A DNA stretch of 39,071 nucleotides, taken from the NCBI GenBank assembly GCA_963205235.1, contig CAUJIP010000089.1:1-39071 (forward strand). Reading direction: 5' to 3'. The stretch is from Pseudomonadota bacterium. Its GTDB lineage: Bacteria > Pseudomonadota > Alphaproteobacteria > Rhodobacterales > Rhodobacteraceae. The notes under the pieces were generated by a model. The model was not told the origin of the DNA and did no database searches. It saw only the letters and a program-made list of their open reading frames with translations. Of the stretch, positions 17,386 to 24,933 are shown piece by piece (the first letter of the stretch is position 1; every line of letters begins with the position of its first letter). The position numbers and the translations under genes were made by a program.

Positions 17386-18369
17386 ATGGCCGCAGAGAGC
17401 GAGGCAAGCTGGGCGCTGGTCTGGGAACAGCTGAAGGTCCTGTTCGGGGTCTATGCCGAAGGCCTTGGCCCGTCGATGTCACCGCTGAATGTCCTGGCGA
17501 CACTGGCGCTTTGCCTTGTCCTGTGGCTGGTCTGGAAACCGTCAAAAGGCTTTCTGGCCTGGGTCTTTCCGGCAAAGGTCTATCGGACCCGGTCATTTCT
17601 GCTGGATCTCTGGCTGTTCTTGCTGAACTGGTTTGTCGGACTGTTCACCGCGCTCAACTATGCCGCCATTGCGACAGTCACGGCCTATGCCTTGTGGGGC
17701 GCGCTTGGCCTTCCGGCCCCGCCACCCGAGGCGCGCAATCCGGTGCTTTCGGCGCTGGTGATCTTTCTTTCCGGTGACATGGCCCTTTACTGGTTCCACC
17801 GGCTGCATCACGGCAGGCCGACCCTATGGGCCTTTCATGCGCTGCATCATTCGGCCGAGGAGATGTCGCCGGTCACCGCCTATCGCCATCATCCGATCTA
17901 TCACATCCTGACCGGGCTTTTCGTGTCGGTCGCCGTGGGCCTGTGTCAGGGTCTGGCGATGGTGGCCCTCATCGGCAGGCTGGATGTGGCAGTGCTGGCC
18001 GGGACGAACCTGTTTTCGGCGCTGTTGAACCTTGCGACCAACAACCTCAAGCACAGCCATATCCGGCTTCGGTTTCCCGGCTGGCTGGAGCATGTGCTGA
18101 TCTCGCCCGCGCAGCATCAGGTGCATCATTCGATCGACCCGAAGCATTTCAACCGCAACTACGGCGACTCGCTGGCGATCTGGGACTGGATGTTCGGAAC
18201 GCTATACATCTCGCAACCCGACGAAGAGATCCGCTTTGGTCTGGGCGACGCGACAGGTGCGCCCCTGCCGCAGCGGCATCCGAACCTTCGCACCGCATTG
18301 GCCGAGCCGATGGGGCGGGCAAGGTCTATCCTGCTGCGCCGGGACGGACGTCCGAAGAAAGGGCTTTGA
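17386..18369 (+). CDS. Sterol desaturase / fatty acid hydroxylase family protein
   Basis: A 327-residue integral membrane di-iron oxygenase. Hydrophobic segments lie at about 33-50, 70-100, 118-137 and 172-215. The histidine clusters are HRLHH (138-142), HALHH (151-155), HH (168-169), HSH (223-225) and HQVHH (244-248), matching the expected eight-histidine metal site. The enzymes hydroxylate or desaturate sterols, carotenoids or fatty acids; the substrate here is unknown. I chose the ATG at 17386-17388, preceded by GAGGGTGAC. A further 133 in-frame codons upstream overlap the divergent phosphatase gene and look like shadow sequence. Confidence 0.9.
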   Translation: MAAESEASWALVWEQLKVLFGVYAEGLGPSMSPLNVLATLALCLVLWLVWKPSKGFLAWVFPAKVYRTRSFLLDLWLFLLNWFVGLFTALNYAAIATVTAYALWGALGLPAPPPEARNPVLSALVIFLSGDMALYWFHRLHHGRPTLWAFHALHHSAEEMSPVTAYRHHPIYHILTGLFVSVAVGLCQGLAMVALIGRLDVAVLAGTNLFSALLNLATNNLKHSHIRLRFPGWLEHVLISPAQHQVHHSIDPKHFNRNYGDSLAIWDWMFGTLYISQPDEEIRFGLGDATGAPLPQRHPNLRTALAEPMGRARSILLRRDGRPKKGL

Positions 18370-18371
18370 CC

Positions 18372-18400
18372 TTGCTGGAAAGATGGTAGTTCTTCGATAT
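18372..18400 (+). promoter_or_regulatory. Predicted promoter of the 66-residue protein gene
   Basis: TTGCTG (18372-18377) and CGATAT (18395-18400) with a 17-base spacer, ending 23 bases before the ATG at 18424. The match is moderate. Confidence 0.35.
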
Positions 18401-18423
18401 CTTTGACCAATTGGGACCGTGAA

Positions 18424-18624
18424 ATGAAAAAACTGATTGCACTGACCGCCGCCCTGGGACTTGGCGCCTCGGCACTTTACGCCGGTGGTCCGGTCGTTGT
18501 TGAGGACATCGTGGTCGAGGAAGCGGCACCAAGCTCTTCAGGTTGGGTGCTGCCGCTCATCGTCGCCGTGATCGGCATTGCCATTCTGACAAGCAAGGAC
18601 GATTCGCAGGGTCAGACCTGGTAG
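18424..18624 (+). CDS. Small exported single-TM protein, paralogue of the S74 protein
   Basis: A 66-residue protein not recognised as any characterised family. It has a signal peptide (1-20, ending ALYA), then GGPVVVEDIVVEEAAPSSSG (21-40), a hydrophobic segment (about 41-55) and a short charged tail with KDD. The same order of elements (GGPVVV-E-D, VVEE, SSSG, hydrophobic helix, DD) occurs in the protein at 19352-19780, which continues into an S74 domain; here the tail ends 12 residues after the helix. I placed the start at MKKLIAL because it begins a clean signal peptide; seven more in-frame codons lie upstream. A strong terminator follows. Confidence 0.72.
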   Translation: MKKLIALTAALGLGASALYAGGPVVVEDIVVEEAAPSSSGWVLPLIVAVIGIAILTSKDDSQGQTW

Positions 18625-18679
18625 GGGCTGGCTTTGCCTGCAGCACGGCTGGCAAGCCATGCTGCCCCCAAGAATCAGA

Positions 18680-18709
18680 CAAGGCGCGGTGATGAACCGC
18701 GCCTTGTTT
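18680..18709 (+). terminator. Rho-independent terminator
   Basis: A perfect 11-bp stem (CAAGGCGCGGT at 18680-18690, ACCGCGCCTTG at 18696-18706) with a 5-base loop GATGA and a following TTT. It ends the 66-residue protein gene. On the minus strand it also follows tRNA-Val (CAC) and may end that transcript. Confidence 0.85.
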
Positions 18710-18716
18710 GCATTGA

Positions 18717-18791
18717 TGGTGGGCGATAACGGATTTGAACCGCTGACATCTTCGATGTGAACGAAGCGCTCTACCGCTGAGCTAATCGCCC
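18717..18791 (-). tRNA. tRNA-Val (CAC)
   Basis: On the minus strand, acceptor stem GGGCGAT/ATCGCCC, D-arm TAGCTCAGCGGTAGAGC, anticodon arm CTTCG-TTCACAT-CGAAG with anticodon CAC, and T-arm AGCGGTTCAAATCCGTT. The discriminator is A and CCA is encoded at 18717-18719. It begins 25 bases after the HU-like gene stop on the same strand, so it may be processed from that transcript. Confidence 0.95.
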
Positions 18792-18816
18792 GAAACTGAA
18801 TTCGGTGCAGCGGCTT

Positions 18817-19197
18817 TTAGCTATCCTCATCTTCGTCCGCAAGAGCCAATCCTGCAGCTTTCGGCCCATCAGCCAGACGAAGCTTCAAGGTCAGCACCGT
18901 CCCGTTGTTCTTGGCCATGCGCAGCTTGCCAAGGGGCGGGACATTCAGGTCCTTGCCGGTCGCCAAAGCCTTGCCGATCGCCTCAAGTGTGGCTTCGACG
19001 ATCTGGCGAACTTCGGGCTTCTTGCCACCCGTCGTCGCCGCCACCGTATCGATCAGATCCTTGATCCTCAGCCCCTGCTGCGGTGTCGCTGATCCGCCGG
19101 TCTTGACCAGCTTCAATTCAGGCCTGCTGTCTTCATCGCGCATGAGCCGCGCGACCTTTGCGTCGTTGCGTGCCTTCTTCTTTTCGTCGTCGGACAT
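18817..19197 (-). CDS. HU-family DNA-binding protein
   Basis: A 126-residue protein with a charged N-terminal extension (about 1-40, MSDDEKKKARND...) and an HU/IHF-like domain (about 41-112). The domain contains IKDLIDTVAATTGGKKPEVRQIVEATLEAIGKALATGKDLNVPPLGKLRM, the two-helix dimerisation part and start of the beta arm. An acidic tail (ALADEDEDS) closes it. It is probably a nucleoid protein, longer than classical HU (about 90 residues). The beta arm is short and lacks an obvious arm-tip proline, so DNA bending may differ. I placed the start at the ATG 19195-19197; its Shine-Dalgarno sequence is weak and an upstream start is possible. Confidence 0.8.
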   Translation of the reverse strand: MSDDEKKKARNDAKVARLMRDEDSRPELKLVKTGGSATPQQGLRIKDLIDTVAATTGGKKPEVRQIVEATLEAIGKALATGKDLNVPPLGKLRMAKNNGTVLTLKLRLADGPKAAGLALADEDEDS

Positions 19198-19351
19198 GTT
19201 TGCGACCAGGATCCCTGCTGTAACCTTACCCGTCGTGACGATAGCCGGGTCGGGACCTGACGACCAGTGGCTTTGGCATCCGGGTTGGAGGACTTGCGCC
19301 AAGTGGATCACAGGCATAGCGTTTGCCTGCAACTCCATGAAAGGAAGTCGC

Positions 19352-19780
19352 ATGCGCAAGGTATTTCTGATGTCGACGGCGCTGACGCTTGGGGCGCTGA
19401 ATCCGGTGCTTGCCGGGGGGCCGGTTGTCGTGGTCGAAGACACGGCACCAGTGGTCGAGGAAAAGGCCAGCTCATCCGGTGGGATGCTCATCCCCCTGCT
19501 TTTGCTGGCGGCGGTTGTCGCAGTGGTGGTGTCAAACGATGATGAACCTCTTCCCGCACCCAGCGATATCCGACTGAAAGAGGATATCCAGCGGGTTGGC
19601 ACCAACCACCTTGGCCTTGGCGTCTATCGCTATCGCTACAAGGGGTTCGAGGGCGTCTATGAAGGTGTCATGGCGCAAGAGGTCGAGGTGATGCACCCCA
19701 GCGCGGTCAAGCCTCTGCCGATGGGCTTCAAGGCGGTGGATTACGACCGGCTGGGTCTGGAACTGCGCCGGGTCGCCTAA
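19352..19780 (+). CDS. Exported mini-protein with C-terminal S74 (tail-fibre chaperone) domain
   Basis: A 142-residue protein: signal peptide (1-21), GGPVVVVED...VVEE linker (22-37), SSSGG, one hydrophobic helix (about 44-60), a short NDDEPLPAP linker and an intramolecular-chaperone domain of peptidase S74 type (about 71-140). That domain opens with SDIRLKEDI, which has the Ser71/Lys76 pair at the spacing used for self-cleavage in phage endosialidase tail spikes. It continues with YRYRYKGFEGVYEGVMAQEV, a typical S74 core. S74 domains normally trimerise and then release phage fibre proteins; here there is no fibre. AAGGAAG precedes the ATG at 19352. A hairpin follows at 19802. The role is unknown. 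Confidence 0.82.
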   Translation: MRKVFLMSTALTLGALNPVLAGGPVVVVEDTAPVVEEKASSSGGMLIPLLLLAAVVAVVVSNDDEPLPAPSDIRLKEDIQRVGTNHLGLGVYRYRYKGFEGVYEGVMAQEVEVMHPSAVKPLPMGFKAVDYDRLGLELRRVA

Positions 19781-19801
19781 GCCAGTCCCCACGAAGCAAG
19801 C

Positions 19802-19835
19802 ATGGGCGCGCGGGACTTCCCCGGGCGCCCATTTC
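19802..19835. terminator. Hairpin between convergent genes, probable bidirectional terminator
   Basis: ATGGGCGC (19802-19809) pairs with GCGCCCAT (19825-19832), with an inner CGGG/CCCG pairing in the loop. TTT follows on the plus strand. It lies 21 bases after the S74 protein gene and 39 bases after the stop of the convergent glycine-rich gene. Confidence 0.6.
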
Positions 19836-19873
19836 CGTTCGCTGGATCGGCGGCCCAGGTCGTGACTGAAGTA

Positions 19874-20326
19874 TCAGGGCGCCGTGCCGCCCGCCGCGCC
19901 GGTGCCACCATCTCCTCCGTCACCACCAACGCCACCAATTCCCCCCGTGCCACCGGTTCCGCCCGTGCCGCCAGCACCGCCAGTACCGCCCGCCGCGCCT
20001 GTACCACCGTCACCAACGGACCCACCGTCTCCACCGTCACCACCGGTTCCGCCCGTGCCGCCGTCACCACCCGTGCCACCGTCACCACCGGTCCCGTCCG
20101 TGTCGCCGGGAGTTGGCTTGCGTTCGCCTTCGGATCTGGCGTTGGCCTGCGTCAATGCGGCCGGTGCGCAAGCCGAATCCGATCCGCCCCCATCGGATCC
20201 AGCCGAGCAGAGGGAAGACGTGGTGCCATTTTCTGACCAAAGGGCCGCGAGTGAGGGATTTGTCGACCCCAGGGCCAAGCCCAGTGCGACGGCGGACACA
20301 GAGGATTTGAACGAAATTCTGGCCAT
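19874..20326 (-). CDS. Secreted glycine-rich repeat protein
   Basis: A 150-residue protein of unknown function. The N-terminus is a signal peptide (1-28, ending PSLAA) and the next 45 residues are polar, with cysteines at 40 and 53. From residue 74 to the end it is almost only Gly with Thr, Asp and Ala, in irregular GGTGG / GGDGG units. Such tracts occur in surface and cell-wall proteins. The opposite strand is also open as a proline-rich frame, but only this strand has a signal peptide. The ATG at 20324-20326 has a weak ribosome-binding site, so the gene call is probable, not certain. Confidence 0.6.
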   Translation of the reverse strand: MARISFKSSVSAVALGLALGSTNPSLAALWSENGTTSSLCSAGSDGGGSDSACAPAALTQANARSEGERKPTPGDTDGTGGDGGTGGDGGTGGTGGDGGDGGSVGDGGTGAAGGTGGAGGTGGTGGTGGIGGVGGDGGDGGTGAAGGTAP

Positions 20327-20414
20327 AATTAACCCGGTTGCAATAATGAACTAACGAAGCCTAGCACTTCAAAATGCACTGCACTAGACAATCGCCTTGC
20401 CACAGCGGGTTGGA

Positions 20415-20449
20415 AGGCCGGGGCGCGCGGTCTAGGCGCGCCCCGGCGT
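20415..20449 (-). terminator. GC hairpin after lon
   Basis: A perfect 11-bp inverted repeat (CCGGGGCGCGC at 20418-20428, GCGCGCCCCGG at 20436-20446, 7-base loop) starts 9 bases after the lon stop. On the minus strand TTCC follows, so the U tract is weak. Confidence 0.65.
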
Positions 20450-20454
20450 GTCGA

Positions 20455-22851
20455 TCAATGCGCCGTCTGAGCTGGAGCCGGGTTGGCCAATGCCCGTGCG
20501 GCGGCTGCAGCTTCTTCCGCCACCTCGTCCCATTCGACCGGCTCGGGCTGGCGCACCAGCGCCTGAGCGAGAACTTCGCGGACATGGGTCACGGGAATGA
20601 TCTTCAGCCCCTGTTTCACATTGTCCGGGATCTCGGCCAGGTCTTTCTCATTCTCTTCGGGAATGAAGACCGTCTTGATCCCGCCGCGCAGGGCGGCCAG
20701 CAGCTTTTCCTTCAAGCCGCCGATGGGCATCGCATTGCCGCGCAACGAAACCTCGCCGGTCATGGCGATATCCTTCCTGACCGGAATGCCCGTCAGGACC
20801 GAGACGATGGAGGTGACCATCGCCAAGCCAGCCGAAGGCCCATCCTTGGGCGTCGCGCCATCGGGAACGTGGACGTGAATATCCATCGTCTCGAACTTCG
20901 GCGGCTTCACCCCGATCTGCGGGCTGATCGACCGGACGTAAGAGGCAGCGGCGTCGATGGATTCCTTCATCACGTCGCCCAGTTTCCCGGTCGTCTTCAT
21001 CCGGCCCTTGCCCGGCAGTTTCAGCGCCTCGATGTGCAGAAGGTCGCCGCCGACAGAGGTCCAGGCAAGCCCGGTGACCACGCCGACCTGATCTTCCTTC
21101 TCGGCCAGACCATAGCGGTGTTTCTGGACGCCCAGATATTCCTCGACCTTGGCCGGATCGACGGCCACGGACTTGGTCTTGCCCTTCAGGATGTCGGTGA
21201 CGGCCTTGCGGGCCAGCTTGGCAATCTCGCGCTCCAGGTTCCGCACCCCGGCTTCGCGGGTATAGTAGCGGATGACATGGTTCAGCGCGTCGTCGCTGAC
21301 GCTGAATTCGCCCTTCTTCAAACCGTTGGCCTTGATCTGCTTGTCCAGAAGATGCTGGCGCGCAATCTCGCGCTTTTCATCCTCGGTGTAGCCCGCCAGC
21401 GGAATGATCTCCATCCGGTCCATCAGCGGGCCCGGCATGTTGTAGCTGTTGGCTGTGGTGATGAACATGACGTTCGACAGGTCGTATTCCACCTCAAGAT
21501 AGTGGTCGATGAAGGTGTTGTTCTGTTCGGGGTCCAGCACCTCCAACAGCGCCGACGCCGGGTCACCCCGGAAGTCCTGACCCATCTTGTCGATTTCATC
21601 CAGAAGGATCAGCGGGTTGGTGGTTTTCGCCTTTTTCAGCGACTGGATGATCTTGCCGGGCATCGACCCGATATAGGTCCGCCGGTGACCCCGGATTTCC
21701 GATTCATCGCGCACGCCACCAAGGCTGATGCGGATGAATTCGCGCCCCGTCGCTTTCGCAACGCTGCGCCCCAGCGAGGTCTTGCCGACGCCCGGAGGGC
21801 CGACGAGGCACAGGATCGGCCCCTTCAGCTTGGTCGAGCGCGCCTGCACCGCCAGATACTCGACGATCCGCTCCTTGACCTTTTCCAGCGCATAGTGATC
21901 GGCATCCAGCACCTTCTGCGCGGCGGGCAGGTCTTTCTTGACGCGGGATTTCACGCCCCACAGCACGCCCAGAAGCCAGTCAAGGTAATTGCGGACGACA
22001 GTCGCCTCGGCCGACATCGGGGACATCGTCTTCAGCTTCTTCAGCTCGGCATCCGCCTTTTCGCGCGCCTCTTTCGAAAGCTGGGTCTTGGCAATGCGGG
22101 CCTCAAGCTCGGCCACTTCGTTCTGGCCTTCCTCGCCGTCGCCAAGTTCCTTCTGAATGGCCTTCATCTGCTCGTTCAGATAGTATTCGCGCTGGGTCTT
22201 CTCCATCTGGGTTTTCACCCGGGACTTGATCTTCTTTTCGACCTGCAGGACCGAAAGTTCGCCCTGCATGTGGCCATAGACCTTTTCCAGCCGCTCGGCG
22301 ACGTCCAAGGTTTCCAGGATCGCCTGCTTTTGCGCCACGTCAACGCCCAGGTGTCCGGCGACAAGGTCCGCCAGCCGCGCGGGTTCGCGGGTGTCGGCAA
22401 CAGCGGCAAGCGCTTCTTCGGGGATGTTCTTCTTGACCTTGGTGTAGCGTTCGAATTCTTCGCTGACCGCACGCACCATCGCCTCGACCGAGGTCTGGTC
22501 GCCATCGGCTTCTTCAAGCAGATCGGCAGTGGCTTCGAAGAAGGACGGGTTTTCGATGAACCCGGTGATCTTGACGCGGGCCTTGCCCTCGACCAGCACC
22601 TTCACGGTGCCGTCGGGCAGTTTCAAAAGCTGCAGGACATTCGCAAGGACGCCCACGCGGAAAATGCCCTCGGCATCCGGGTCATCCGCCGTCGGGTCCT
22701 TTTGCGAGGACAGAAGAATCTGCTTGTCGTCCTGCATCACCTCTTCCAGCGCGCGGACCGATTTTTCCCGGCCGACGAACAGGGGAACGATCATGTGGGG
22801 AAACACCACGATGTCGCGCAGGGGCAGGACGGGATAGCTTTGGCTGCTCAT
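20455..22851 (-). CDS. lon: ATP-dependent Lon protease
   Basis: A 798-residue LonA that degrades damaged and regulatory proteins in the cytoplasm as a hexamer. The N-terminal substrate domain (about 5-200) begins YPVLPLRDIVVFPHMIVPLFVGR. A coiled-coil region follows (about 200-290). The AAA+ module has Walker A GPPGVGKTS (351-359) and Walker B LILLDEID (414-421). The protease domain has Ser673 in PKDGPSAG and Lys716 in GGLKEKLLAA, 43 residues apart as in E. coli Lon. The start ATG at 22849-22851 follows AAGGTAG. The intergenic region upstream holds a possible heat-shock promoter. A GC hairpin ends the gene. Confidence 0.97.
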   Translation of the reverse strand: MSSQSYPVLPLRDIVVFPHMIVPLFVGREKSVRALEEVMQDDKQILLSSQKDPTADDPDAEGIFRVGVLANVLQLLKLPDGTVKVLVEGKARVKITGFIENPSFFEATADLLEEADGDQTSVEAMVRAVSEEFERYTKVKKNIPEEALAAVADTREPARLADLVAGHLGVDVAQKQAILETLDVAERLEKVYGHMQGELSVLQVEKKIKSRVKTQMEKTQREYYLNEQMKAIQKELGDGEEGQNEVAELEARIAKTQLSKEAREKADAELKKLKTMSPMSAEATVVRNYLDWLLGVLWGVKSRVKKDLPAAQKVLDADHYALEKVKERIVEYLAVQARSTKLKGPILCLVGPPGVGKTSLGRSVAKATGREFIRISLGGVRDESEIRGHRRTYIGSMPGKIIQSLKKAKTTNPLILLDEIDKMGQDFRGDPASALLEVLDPEQNNTFIDHYLEVEYDLSNVMFITTANSYNMPGPLMDRMEIIPLAGYTEDEKREIARQHLLDKQIKANGLKKGEFSVSDDALNHVIRYYTREAGVRNLEREIAKLARKAVTDILKGKTKSVAVDPAKVEEYLGVQKHRYGLAEKEDQVGVVTGLAWTSVGGDLLHIEALKLPGKGRMKTTGKLGDVMKESIDAAASYVRSISPQIGVKPPKFETMDIHVHVPDGATPKDGPSAGLAMVTSIVSVLTGIPVRKDIAMTGEVSLRGNAMPIGGLKEKLLAALRGGIKTVFIPEENEKDLAEIPDNVKQGLKIIPVTHVREVLAQALVRQPEPVEWDEVAEEAAAAARALANPAPAQTAH

Positions 22852-22930
22852 ATGTCTACCTTCGTTCGCGGCAGCGATCCGGGGTCCCGACCATCGGCAA
22901 CCCTGCCCGCTCCGCCTTCAGAATTGTTAA

Positions 22931-22958
22931 CTTGTGGTGCCCGAACCGGGGATTCAAG
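22931..22958 (-). promoter_or_regulatory. Possible heat-shock (sigma-32) promoter of lon
   Basis: On the minus strand CTTGAA (22953-22958) is followed after 15 bases by CCACAAG (22931-22937), 79 bases before the lon ATG. CTTGAA is the -35 motif of sigma-32 promoters and lon is a classic heat-shock gene. The -10 part is a poor match, so this is tentative. Confidence 0.3.
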
Positions 22959-23039
22959 TTCTGCATTGGTTCGGCAGAATGAACCTTGGTGTGTGCGGGT
23001 GCAAGGTGGGAAAAGCGTGGCCATGCCGAGGGTGGCGGG

Positions 23040-24230
<1,191 letters not shown>

Positions 24231-24256
24231 TCAGACCTTGGCGCAATGGTTTCTGC

Positions 24257-24284
24257 TTGACGTTCGGGGAAGTCGCACTATTTG
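24257..24284 (+). promoter_or_regulatory. Predicted promoter of the TetR-RND operon
   Basis: TTGACG (24257-24262) and TATTTG (24279-24284) with a 16-base spacer. The expected transcription start near 24291 falls inside the inverted repeat at 24288-24303, the arrangement expected for autorepression. Confidence 0.55.
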
Positions 24285-24287
24285 CGT

Positions 24288-24303
24288 GAATGAACATTCA
24301 TTC
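24288..24303. promoter_or_regulatory. TetR-type operator (inverted repeat)
   Basis: GAATGAA-CA-TTCATTC is a perfect 7-bp inverted repeat with a 2-base centre, 18 bases before the tetR ATG and right after the predicted -10. Its size and place fit a dimeric TetR-family repressor controlling its own operon. Confidence 0.65.
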
Positions 24304-24321
24304 TCATCTAACCGAGTCGTC

Positions 24322-24927
24322 ATGCCCCCCGCCGTCACCCCTGAACTGCGCAGCCATGAAATACTGGCCTCGATCCGGCAGGCCTTTGCCGAAAAGGGCT
24401 TTGACGGTGCGTCGATGCAGGATCTGGCGCGCGCCGCAGGGATGAGCGTTGGCAACTTCTATCGCTATTTCCCATCGAAAGCCGCCATCGTGCAGGCGAT
24501 GTGCGGGTTGGACATGGCCGGAATCCAGCAGGAATTCGCCGATGTGCAGACGTCGGACGCCCCCCTGCAATGCCTGCGCGACCGGATCATCGGCCATTTC
24601 GGCGATGCGGCGCTGAAGGACGGCCAGCTTTGGGCCGAAATCACCGCCGCCTCGATCCGCAAGCCGGAAATCGGCGTGGTGGCCCGGCAGATGGAGGAAG
24701 ATATCACCACCTTCATTGCCACGATCTTTGCCCGCATCACGAACCGCAGCGTCGAAGACGCCCGCAGTCGGTATGAGGGCGAATGCCAGATCCTGATCCT
24801 TCTGGTGAAGGGAATGGCGACACGGACCGCGCAGTTCGGCCCGGCGACCCCGGCACTTGCCGCCGAAGTGATGCGGGTGGTGGACGGCATACTGAACCGA
24901 ATTTCCAACGACATAGCAAAAGGCTAA
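24322..24927 (+). CDS. TetR/AcrR-family transcriptional regulator
   Basis: A 201-residue regulator. The N-terminal DNA-binding domain (about 8-56) reads HEILASIRQAFAEKGFDGASMQDLARAAGMSVGNFYRYFPSKAAIVQAM, the standard TetR helix-turn-helix. The remaining all-helical part (57-200) would bind an inducer and dimerise. I chose the ATG at 24322, downstream of the predicted transcription start; the Shine-Dalgarno sequence is poor, which would keep repressor levels low. The adaptor gene begins 6 bases after its stop, so regulator and pump share one transcript. It probably represses the whole unit until a pump substrate binds; this is inference from layout. Confidence 0.92.
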   Translation: MPPAVTPELRSHEILASIRQAFAEKGFDGASMQDLARAAGMSVGNFYRYFPSKAAIVQAMCGLDMAGIQQEFADVQTSDAPLQCLRDRIIGHFGDAALKDGQLWAEITAASIRKPEIGVVARQMEEDITTFIATIFARITNRSVEDARSRYEGECQILILLVKGMATRTAQFGPATPALAAEVMRVVDGILNRISNDIAKG

Positions 24928-24933
24928 GCCAGA

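Noticed and set aside
14860-18791. tRNA cluster as an integration site for a mobile element
   Set aside because: No integrase, no direct repeats of a tRNA 3' end beyond the duplicated gene itself, and only ordinary chromosomal genes lie between.
19884-20354. Proline-rich 156-residue open frame on the plus strand opposite the glycine-rich gene
   Set aside because: It is the mirror of the GGN repeat, has no signal peptide or other domain, and the minus strand gives a sensible exported protein.
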